This document shows, in pieces, positions 32,483 through 40,293 of a stretch of DNA of 51,533 nt (within the stretch, counting starts at the first letter, position 1; each line of letters starts with the position of its first letter). A program made the position numbers and the translations under genes. Source of the stretch: JACNLC01 sp964607375 (GTDB lineage Bacteria > Fidelibacterota > Marinisomatia > SCGC-AAA003-L08 > JACNLC01); the NCBI GenBank assembly GCA_964607375.1, contig CAZSJY010000004.1, positions 1 to 51,533 on the forward strand. The letters are read 5' to 3'. The notes under the pieces were generated by a model. The model did no database searches, was not told the origin of the DNA, and saw nothing but the letters and a program-made list of their open reading frames with translations.

Positions 32483-32647
32483 TGTATGGAGTGGGAGAAC
32501 GCATACTGAAATGGGACTGTTCAGTTAGCATGTAAAATCAATACATGTGTAACACTTTAGTTTTAATACAAATGAAACAATAGTTTACATTGTTTAAAGT
32601 GAAATTAAATTCCTAATAAATTACTTTTGGAGTATCAAATTAAAACA

Positions 32648-33265
32648 ATGAATCTAACACAACTCGGAACCGAACTTAAAAAGCGATGGAAATACCCTTA
32701 TCGTTGGGGGAGAAAGCAATCCGATGATTGGGATAAACAAACGAATTTTATTTATGATACGGTTAGTTTTAATTCACTGATACAAAGGACTAAAAGTTTC
32801 GACAAACCATTATTTAATTATGCTCTAAATCGGTGGTATAATTTTTGGTCGGCAATGGCAGTAGAAAATATTTTTACAACTCATCAATGTGTTATTTCCA
32901 ATCTAAACGCTAAAGACAAACTTGTAGATTTCAAAATTAACGGAATTCCATTTGACCATAAGACTTCTGTTTTTCCAAAAGGATTTGGACATTCGTTTAA
33001 ATATGCCTGTGAAAACCAAAACGATTTGATTTTATGGTTGTATGAAAATCAAAGTCAAGAAGGACGAAAGCATCTTAAGAATCGATTGTTTGTGGTATTA
33101 TTTGATGAAATATCAAATCAACATTGGAAACTAAAAGCTGAAATTTCTTTATTGAAAATTGCCATTGATAATTATGTAAACGAATTTTTACCACAAAAAT
33201 TAACTCAATTAAACTTTGGTGATGGCATTGTTTTATCGGATATTATCTGGATCAAAAAACAATAA
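32648..33265 (+). CDS. putative type II restriction endonuclease, 205 aa
   Basis: I do not recognise the family by name. The segment KLVDFKINGIPFDHKTSVFP fits a PD-(D/E)xK nuclease core, with D94, D103 and K105. A DNA methyltransferase starts 12 bases after its stop. The ORF has many aromatic and basic residues and no signal peptide or membrane segment. The role, cutting unmethylated DNA at the site protected by the neighbour, is inferred from context and this motif. The ATG at 32648 is used; a TTG at 32627 is an alternative because GGAG lies between them. Confidence 0.6.
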   Translation: MNLTQLGTELKKRWKYPYRWGRKQSDDWDKQTNFIYDTVSFNSLIQRTKSFDKPLFNYALNRWYNFWSAMAVENIFTTHQCVISNLNAKDKLVDFKINGIPFDHKTSVFPKGFGHSFKYACENQNDLILWLYENQSQEGRKHLKNRLFVVLFDEISNQHWKLKAEISLLKIAIDNYVNEFLPQKLTQLNFGDGIVLSDIIWIKKQ

Positions 33266-33277
33266 AAAGGATAATAT

Positions 33278-34282
33278 TTGAATTACATTGGCTCAAAACA
33301 TAAACTGATACAATTTATAAAAAATACTGTTTATTCAGTAGTCGGAGAAAATTTATCCGATATTGTTTTCTGTGATATTTTTGCAGGGACTGGTATTGTT
33401 GGGCGTAACTTTAAAAAGGAAGTTAAAACAGTACTTAGTAATGATTTTGAGTACTATAGTTTTGTCTTAAATAAAAATTATATTGAAAATCATTTACCTA
33501 TCCAAAATAACATTGAATTACTATCCGAGTTAAATTCTGTTAAACCAATTGATGGATTTGTTTTTAATAATTATTGTTTAGGTGGAGGTAAAGATCGACA
33601 GTATTTTTCAGATTTCAATGGAAGAAAAATAGATGCAATTCGTCAGAAAATTAAGTCTTGGGAAAACAACAAATCTATTAACGATTCAGCTTGCTATTTT
33701 TTATTAGCAAGTTTACTCGAAAGTGCTGATAAAGTAGCCAATACTGCATCGGTTTATGGAGCTTATTTAAAACAACTTAAAAAATCTGCTATAAAAGAGT
33801 TGATAATATCCCCAGCTGAGTTTGATCTATGTGATAATAAACATCAAGTATTTCAAGAGGACAGCAATCTTCTTATCAACAAAATTGAAGGTGACATTTT
33901 ATATTTGGATCCACCTTACAACACTCGCCAATATGGAGCAAATTACCATTTGTTAAATACAATTGCAGAATATAAGAATTTTGTTCCACAAGGGAAAACG
34001 GGACTAAGGAAATATAATAAATCGAGATACTGCAGTCAGCAATCTGTGGAAAAAGAGTTTGAAACATTGATAAAAAATGCGAGATTTGAATACATATTTT
34101 TAAGCTACAATAATGAAGGTTTGATGTCTGTTGGTAAAATTCAAAAGATCTTGAGAAAGTATGGGGTTTACGATTTAACTTCGAAAGTTTATCAAAGATT
34201 TAAAGCTGATAAAGATACTAATAGAAATCATAAAGCAAATGTAACAAAAGAGTATTTACACATTTTGAGGAAAAGTGGATAA
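33278..34282 (+). CDS. DNA adenine-N6 methyltransferase, D12/alpha class, 334 aa
   Basis: It starts NYIGSKHKL, the usual opening of Dam-like enzymes. The SAM motif I is DIFAGTGIVG (33-42), and the catalytic motif IV is DPPYNTRQYG (D211-Y214). Between them lies the target-recognition region. The end, KADKDTNRNHKANVTKEYLHIL, resembles M.FokI-type enzymes. The TTG start has AAAAGG seven bases upstream and gives the standard N terminus. With the upstream putative nuclease it forms a type II restriction-modification pair. The recognition site cannot be read from the sequence. Confidence 0.88.
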   Translation: MNYIGSKHKLIQFIKNTVYSVVGENLSDIVFCDIFAGTGIVGRNFKKEVKTVLSNDFEYYSFVLNKNYIENHLPIQNNIELLSELNSVKPIDGFVFNNYCLGGGKDRQYFSDFNGRKIDAIRQKIKSWENNKSINDSACYFLLASLLESADKVANTASVYGAYLKQLKKSAIKELIISPAEFDLCDNKHQVFQEDSNLLINKIEGDILYLDPPYNTRQYGANYHLLNTIAEYKNFVPQGKTGLRKYNKSRYCSQQSVEKEFETLIKNARFEYIFLSYNNEGLMSVGKIQKILRKYGVYDLTSKVYQRFKADKDTNRNHKANVTKEYLHILRKSG

Positions 34283-34733
34283 CATTAGAATAGTAGAGAT
34301 ATTTACAGACGGTGCGTGCAAAGGAAATCCAGGTATTGGTGGATGGGGTGCAATTTTGCGATATGGAAACATCACAAAAGAACTAAACGGATGTTCTAAC
34401 AACACTACAAATAATATTATGGAATTGACCGCTGTTATTGAAGCACTCAAATCGTTAACAAGACAATGTAAAGTTTCAATTACTACCGATTCCAACTATG
34501 TCAAAAATGGAATTACCAAATGGATAGAAAATTGGAAAACTAACGGTTGGAAAACTGCAAATAAAAAACCAGTTAAAAATAAAGAACTTTGGGGAAGACT
34601 GTTAACAGAATCCGAAAAACATGAAATAAAATGGCATTGGGTAAAAGGACATTCTGGACATCCAGAAAATGAAAGAGCAGATGAACTTGCCAATATAGCA
34701 ATAGAAAAAATATTAGCAAATGTCGATCATTAG
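34275..34733 (+). CDS. rnhA: ribonuclease HI, 152 aa
   Basis: The catalytic residues are present: Asp in IFTDGACKGNPG, Glu in NIMELTAVIEAL, Asp in TTDSNYV, and the last Asp in NERADELAN. The basic handle region (TNGWKTANKKPVKNKELW) and WHWVKGHSGHPENE are typical. The enzyme removes RNA from RNA-DNA hybrids. The GTG start lies inside the end of the methyltransferase gene, so translation is probably coupled, an odd link between a core gene and a restriction-modification pair. Confidence 0.95.
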   Translation: MDNIRIVEIFTDGACKGNPGIGGWGAILRYGNITKELNGCSNNTTNNIMELTAVIEALKSLTRQCKVSITTDSNYVKNGITKWIENWKTNGWKTANKKPVKNKELWGRLLTESEKHEIKWHWVKGHSGHPENERADELANIAIEKILANVDH

Positions 34734-34760
34734 TAACTTGAAGTTTTCATCTGTAATGAT

Positions 34761-36140
34761 TTAGTCATTACTTTGGTTAGGTAAAGTAATTGTTACAATA
34801 AAGCCAGGATTAGCATTAGCAAATGTAATTGAACCATTATGGTATTCGACTATTTTACTGCAGATTGCTAATCCTAATCCAACACCAGTTTTGGGTGAAA
34901 CATTTTGATCTGAACGATAAAATCTCTTTGATAGGATTGGGATTTCTTCTTCGATTACTCCAGGTCCATCATCGCGTATGATCAACTTGATATTATTATC
35001 AATTTGTTTCAATATTATTTCAATAAATCCATTTTCATAGTTGTATTTAATTGCATTATCAAGAATATTACGAATAAGCATCTTCAACCATTGTTTATCA
35101 CCTGAAAACTCTATAGAATCTACTTCAGTTAAACTCAATTGTAATCCCTTTTGTGCTATATTGGTTTGGAAGTGAGTTATGGTATCAAAAACAAGATCAT
35201 TCATCCAGACTTTTTCTTCAACAATTGGGCTTTGGGAAGATTCCAATAGTGCTAAATTTGTCAATGTTTATGTTATATCTTCAAGATATCTGATTTCTTC
35301 ACTTATTGAATCTACAGATTCCTTTATGTGTTCTTTGTCATCAGAGGTTAAAACGGATGAGATTTCACTTTTAATAATTGCTAATGGTGTTTTGAGTTCA
35401 TGAGATGCATTTGCACTGAATTGTTTTACCGATTTGAATGATTGTTCCAAACGATTTAGTAAACCGTTAATCTGTTTAACCATATTTGAAATTTCTTCAT
35501 CTTTGCAATCAGTGAGAATTCTAGTTTTTAGATTTTCTCCTTTAATGGAGTTTAATTGTTGAGTAATATTACCAAATGGTCGGAGTGATTTTTGGCTTAT
35601 ATACAAACCACCGAAATAGCTCAACAATAATCCGAAAATTAAAACAGGAATTAATGTTGCTAAAAACGACTTTTTATATTCTGTAACTCTTTTCATTGTA
35701 ATCGCGGCATTAATGTATCCAATAATTTCATCATTATCTTGAATAGGTTTTGTGATTCCTCGAATATTATAAGAGTGGAAATTTGCATTATAGAATTGGT
35801 TTTTAGTTTTTGGCCAAGGGAGAGAGTTGTCTTGTAAATTATCTGTTTTATGTGTGATTTCATTATGTTGCATAATTTCAACAAAAATTGGGTAATCAGA
35901 GCCAAGAAGATGTTCAGGTTCTGTCCATTCTCTAGAATATGAAATTAGCAAACTATCATTTTTGTACTGTAGAGTATATGCCATTTCATCAGCTTCAATT
36001 AAAAGGTGTTCATCAATTGATTTTTTTATCAAGTTAACATTTGAGAAATAGTTTATCATACTTACAATAAAGAGTATCAACAGAAATACTATGGTAGAAA
36101 CTGAAGCTAATTTTTGTCGAAGAGAAGGAAAATAGATCAT
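34761..36140 (-). pseudogene. sensor histidine kinase interrupted by one in-frame TAA
   Basis: Residues 1-290 hold a membrane helix (about 15-32), a periplasmic sensor, a second helix (about 159-180), HAMP, and the phospho-acceptor His247 in ASHELKTPLA. The frame then stops at TAA (35270-35268) right after RYLEDIT and resumes in the same frame with TLTNLALLESS. It continues into a complete ATPase domain (NILDNAIKYNY, IIRDDGPGV, GVGLGLAICSKIVEYH). Only one codon separates an intact kinase from this broken one, and CAA to TAA is the simplest change. It could be a real mutation, a strain variant or a sequence error. The start overlaps the response-regulator stop by ATGA. Confidence 0.88.
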
Positions 36141-36811
36141 TGCTCTATGGATATTTTGTATCCTATACCACGAACAGAATGAATAAGAGAATTAGCACCA
36201 TTGTAATGCAACTTATTCCGCAGATAGTTGATGTAAACATCTACAATATTTGATTCTGGGGAAAAATTTAATCCCCATACTTCCTTCAGAAGTACTTCTC
36301 TTGATTGGGGTTTATCCAAATTCAACATTAGAAATTCGAGGAGTTCATACTCTTGAGTGGAAAGAAAAATTCGTATATTGTTTCTTGTAATATGTCGATT
36401 TGATGTATCAATTACCAAATCATCAATTTCTAAAGTAGTATTTTTTTCTAGTTTGCTTCTTCGATAAAGTGAGTGAATTCTTGCCACTAACTCTGAAAAG
36501 TCAAATGGTTTACAAAGATAATCATCTGCACAGGTTTCAAGAGCCTTTACCCTATGTTGAACTGAATCCATCGCTGTTAACATTAAAATTGGAGTTGAAA
36601 TATCAGTTTTTCTTACATCTTCGCAAATTTCAATACCGGATTTTTCTGGCAACCTCCAGTCTAGGATAATGATATCAAATTTGTTTTGAGAAGCCATTTC
36701 GAAACCGGATTTCCCATCAAAACAAATTTCAACAGTCATATTTTGTTTTTCTAACTGTCGAGCAATTGAACGAGCAAGCTTAATTTCGTCTTCTACAAGT
36801 AGAATTTTCAT
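36137..36811 (-). CDS. OmpR-family response regulator, 224 aa
   Basis: The receiver domain has D8/E9 (LVEDE), phospho-acceptor D51 (IIILDWRLPEKSG), and T and K residues in LMLTAMD and CKPFDF. A winged-helix output domain follows (LSTQEYELLEFLMLN ... SNIVDVYINYLRNKLHY ... IHSVRGIGYKI). The ATG at 36811 starts the canonical MKILLVEDE; an upstream in-frame start is unlikely. It is divergent from the first surface multihaem gene across 150 bp that contains a palindrome repeated before the second such gene, so this regulator may control both. Confidence 0.93.
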   Translation of the reverse strand: MKILLVEDEIKLARSIARQLEKQNMTVEICFDGKSGFEMASQNKFDIIILDWRLPEKSGIEICEDVRKTDISTPILMLTAMDSVQHRVKALETCADDYLCKPFDFSELVARIHSLYRRSKLEKNTTLEIDDLVIDTSNRHITRNNIRIFLSTQEYELLEFLMLNLDKPQSREVLLKEVWGLNFSPESNIVDVYINYLRNKLHYNGANSLIHSVRGIGYKISIEQ

Positions 36812-36862
36812 AGTATAAATTAAATATCCTTTACTGTTATATATCAAAATAAAATATGTTTA

Positions 36863-36876
36863 TTAGAGTATTCTAA
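36863..36876. promoter_or_regulatory. palindromic operator, copy 1
   Basis: TTAGA-GTAT-TCTAA is an inverted repeat. The 15-base string including one flanking A is repeated exactly at 40191-40205. It lies 84 bases before the start of the first multihaem gene and 51 bases before the response-regulator start, so it could serve both directions. Confidence 0.7.
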
Positions 36877-36901
36877 TTTTTATTTATCATCTGCTAAAAG
36901 A

Positions 36902-36909
36902 TACATTTG
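36902..36909 (+). promoter_or_regulatory. FCB-type -7 element before the 1056-aa multihaem gene
   Basis: TACATTTG matches TAnnTTTG exactly. It lies 26 bases downstream of the palindrome, which would put the palindrome in an activator position. A weaker TATTTTAC lies at nearly the same distance (25 bases) after copy 2. Confidence 0.45.
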
Positions 36910-36960
36910 TTTAGGATATATATGAAACATATTAATCATTAATTAGAAAAAGGAAAAAAA

Positions 36961-39900
36961 ATGAAGAATTATAAAATTACATTTAGTTACAAAGTGATAC
37001 CTATGGTAGCTCTTTTAGGTATGTTAATTTCGTTTGTATATCCAGAACATAATTCTGGTTACAATTGTATGAATTGTCATTTTAACAATGGTCCGGGAGA
37101 TGCAGTGTTTGATTTTTCAGGAACAGTGTATTCCTCATCTCAGGGAGGTAGTCCAATGTCGGGTGTGACCGTGAGAATACAAGATAGCACAGGTCATATT
37201 TTTACAGAAAACACACATAATCCAACTGGAAATTTTTGGATGGAAACCGATGAAGATGACAGAGTAACTCCTGTCCCTCCTTATACAGCAACAGTTTCAA
37301 AGGATGGGGTCACAATTCCTATGGTATCTGCATTTTCTAATGGATCGTGTAATAGTTGTCACAATAGTAATATGAGGATATTCTTTGATGAAAACTACAA
37401 TAATGATCCTCCAACAGTAGTAATAGTTTCACCTGCAAATGGAGATAATTTTGAAATATCTGATATTGATGTAGAGATTTTATCAGAAAATATTACTGAT
37501 GGTGATTACTTTAATGCTTATATCGATGGTATTTTAGTAGGTACATTTTCTTCAACTGCATTTACATTGCAGGATATTTCTGATGGAGAACATAATCTCG
37601 AAGTAGCGATAGTTGAGAGTAACGGACAAGAATATGATAATCCTGAAGCAAGAGCAACAGTATTTTTTACGATAAATTCTTCCTCAACTTTGACAGTTGA
37701 TTATTTGACACAAATCCAGCCAATATTAAACAACAATTGTGTAAGTTGCCATAGTTCAAGCTGGGCTGCAGGGGGAGCGAGTTACGAAGATTATAATTCT
37801 ACAATTAACACTGGAGGTGTGGTACCTTTCGATCATTCAAGTAGTTTAATGTGGCAAGTTGTAGACAATGGAAGTATGCCTACTAGTTACAATTTAAGTA
37901 GTAGTGATATAGATTTGATATCTCAATGGATTGATGAGGGAGCATTGCCTGAAGGCTCGATTTCTTCTCCTCCAATTTCTGGTTTTACATCAGATATAAC
38001 AAATGGTAATGCACCCTTATCAGTTAGCTTTACCGATATTTCTATTGTTGGCGATGCTCCAATCATTTCTTGGGATTGGGAATTTGGTGATGGTGGTACG
38101 AGTGTAGAACAAAATCCTACATATGTTTATTCAAATGTAGGTACTTTTTCCGTTAGTTTAACAGTTGTTGACGAAAATGGTTTATCAGACTCAATTACAG
38201 AAATTGACTTTATCACAGTTACTGAAGAACAAGTGAATCCAAACTACCCAAATTGGTCTGTTAATCCACCCTCGTTTGAATTTAATATGACCTTAACCAG
38301 TGTTATATTCTTTAATGGAGAAGAGTCATTTGATGAAAGTGATTTACTTGGTGCATTTGTAGATGGAGAATGCAGAGGTTTAGCGTCACCGTCATTTTTC
38401 CCCGTTACAGAACACTATACAATAAATTTAATAATTTACAGTAATCTGACAACAGGAGAAGAAATTACATTCAGAGCTTATGATTATTCGGAAGATATTG
38501 TTTTTGAAACAGTAACAGAAACAATTAGTTTTAATGTAAATGATAATCAAGGAAACGATATAAGCCCAATTGAACTTCACGCCATCTCTGAACAAATGGA
38601 TTTGATAACATTAATAATACCTCAGGAAACTGCATTTACTGGTGATGACATTTCACTCGGAATTGCACTTGACTTACCACCTGATGTTTTTTTTAATGCA
38701 ATTGAACTTAATATAAATGGTTATTTTGATGGTTTGGATTTAGTTTCAATAACTACAGAAAATAGTTTATCTTCAAGCTGGGAAGTAGAATATAATGAAG
38801 TTGATGAGGAGTTATTAGTTGCTCTATACGGTTCGAGTTCTATTGAATCCAGTGGAACCTTGTGTTATCTCGATTTTGTAATTGAGGAATCGGCTGACGG
38901 TTTTATTCCGATTAATATATCGGATGCAATTATTGATGAAACTTTGTATGATATAAACTTAGTTTCAGGTGGTGTAGAAGTTGAAGGTGGTGTTCCTCCT
39001 GTTGCAGATTTCTCTGCTACGCCTGTAACTGGTTTTGGAGAATTGGATGTTCAATTTACAAATCTGTCTGATTTAGGAAATGGTGACATAATTTCATATC
39101 AATGGGATTTTGGAGATGGTGGAACTTCGAACGAAGAAGATCCATCGCATACTTATTATGAGATAGGTATCTACTCCGTAACTTTGGAAGTTAGTACGAC
39201 TTTTGGTTACGATGAAGTTACTCAAACAGACTTAATTATTCTGGGAATTGCAGGGGATGTAAGTTTGAATGGAGAGGTTCACGCTTACGATGCAGCATTA
39301 ATTCTGCAATACCTAGTTGATGAACAAGAACTATCGCCTCTTCAGTTATTCAATTCTGATGTTAGCTTGAACAATGTAGTAACTGCATACGACGCTTCTT
39401 TGATAGCTAAATTCGTGGTTGAATTAATTGATGATCTTCCATATCCTGAAGTATTATCAGCTGATGGTGTGATTTCTATGAATGATCTTGAGATTTATTC
39501 TCAACAGGATCAGATTTCTATACCATTGTATTTGACGGAAGGTGAGAATATTTTGTCATTCGAAACAGAAATCGAATTTGATTCTGAATTGTTGAATCTA
39601 GAAAATATTATTTGGCCAAATCAAGAAGATGGTTTTATGATTGAGATTAATGAAGATGATGGTATAATCAAAATTGCAGGAGCTGGCCAAACTCCCTATG
39701 GAAATGAGGAAATATTTGCTGAGTTAATATTTGAAAGTGAAAGTGAATTTATTGGAGAAGCTGTAGTAAATATTTCATCTCATCGTTGGAATGAAGAAGA
39801 AATTCAGGAAGATATTACTCAATCAATATTAACGTTTGTACTTGACATATCAAGTAATGAAATTCCTAATGATTTTCAACTATCTAAAATATATCCCAAT

Positions 39901-40131
39901 CCTTTCAATCCAACTGCAACCATTGAGTACTTATTACCAATTCAAACTAGTATTGAGTTAGTAATATTCGATTTACAAGGATTGCAAGTGCAGGAAATTT
40001 GGAATGGTAAACAAGTTGCAGGTATCCACCAAGTTTCCATTGATGGTTCTGAAATGACAAGTGGTGTATATTTTGTAAGGATGACAACTCCATATAATAG
40101 CCAAATACAGAAACTTGTTTTAATGAAGTAA
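36961..40131 (+). CDS. secreted tri-haem PKD/cohesin/dockerin surface protein, 1056 aa
   Basis: A signal peptide (about 1-27) precedes CMNCH (36-40) and CNSCH (130-134), which bracket a CNA-B-like sandwich. An Ig-like region follows. CVSCH at 260-264 lies in a small cytochrome domain (YLTQIQPILNNNCVSCH). A PKD domain (WEFGDGGTSVEQNP) is followed by a domain with DLLGAFVDGECRG, a cohesin-like domain and a second PKD domain. Dockerin-like repeats (GDVSLNGEVHAYDAALI) and a second cohesin-like domain come next. The C-terminal sorting tail has IYPNPFNPTATIEY. The protein is thus predicted to be exported, loaded with three haems c and attached to the cell surface. RBS AAAAGGAAAAAA precedes the ATG. 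The exact function is unknown. Confidence 0.87.
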   Translation: MKNYKITFSYKVIPMVALLGMLISFVYPEHNSGYNCMNCHFNNGPGDAVFDFSGTVYSSSQGGSPMSGVTVRIQDSTGHIFTENTHNPTGNFWMETDEDDRVTPVPPYTATVSKDGVTIPMVSAFSNGSCNSCHNSNMRIFFDENYNNDPPTVVIVSPANGDNFEISDIDVEILSENITDGDYFNAYIDGILVGTFSSTAFTLQDISDGEHNLEVAIVESNGQEYDNPEARATVFFTINSSSTLTVDYLTQIQPILNNNCVSCHSSSWAAGGASYEDYNSTINTGGVVPFDHSSSLMWQVVDNGSMPTSYNLSSSDIDLISQWIDEGALPEGSISSPPISGFTSDITNGNAPLSVSFTDISIVGDAPIISWDWEFGDGGTSVEQNPTYVYSNVGTFSVSLTVVDENGLSDSITEIDFITVTEEQVNPNYPNWSVNPPSFEFNMTLTSVIFFNGEESFDESDLLGAFVDGECRGLASPSFFPVTEHYTINLIIYSNLTTGEEITFRAYDYSEDIVFETVTETISFNVNDNQGNDISPIELHAISEQMDLITLIIPQETAFTGDDISLGIALDLPPDVFFNAIELNINGYFDGLDLVSITTENSLSSSWEVEYNEVDEELLVALYGSSSIESSGTLCYLDFVIEESADGFIPINISDAIIDETLYDINLVSGGVEVEGGVPPVADFSATPVTGFGELDVQFTNLSDLGNGDIISYQWDFGDGGTSNEEDPSHTYYEIGIYSVTLEVSTTFGYDEVTQTDLIILGIAGDVSLNGEVHAYDAALILQYLVDEQELSPLQLFNSDVSLNNVVTAYDASLIAKFVVELIDDLPYPEVLSADGVISMNDLEIYSQQDQISIPLYLTEGENILSFETEIEFDSELLNLENIIWPNQEDGFMIEINEDDGIIKIAGAGQTPYGNEEIFAELIFESESEFIGEAVVNISSHRWNEEEIQEDITQSILTFVLDISSNEIPNDFQLSKIYPNPFNPTATIEYLLPIQTSIELVIFDLQGLQVQEIWNGKQVAGIHQVSIDGSEMTSGVYFVRMTTPYNSQIQKLVLMK

Positions 40132-40152
40132 ACTTCAAGTAACAATTTTAAA

Positions 40153-40190
40153 AATAGAAAAACGCTCTCATTGGAGAGCGTTTTTCTATT
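40153..40190 (+). terminator. strong bidirectional-type terminator
   Basis: A 17-bp stem with core CGCTCTC/GAGAGCG, a 4-base loop and A/T-rich outer arms gives a T-run on the plus strand. It lies 22 bases after the 1056-aa gene, so the next gene needs its own promoter. Confidence 0.9.
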
Positions 40191-40191
40191 A

Positions 40192-40205
40192 TTAGAGTAT
40201 TCTAA
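40192..40205. promoter_or_regulatory. palindromic operator, copy 2
   Basis: This is identical in all 14 bases (TTAGAGTATTCTAA) to the site at 36863-36876. It lies 88 bases before the next start codon, against 84 for copy 1. The surrounding sequence is otherwise different, so the conservation is specific to this site. Confidence 0.7.
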
Positions 40206-40293
40206 CTGTTTTCACTAAAATGTATTTAATATTTTACGAATGAGAATACAATGAGTATTCATTTGAGTAAATCAAAAAAAGAAGGGGAAAAAA

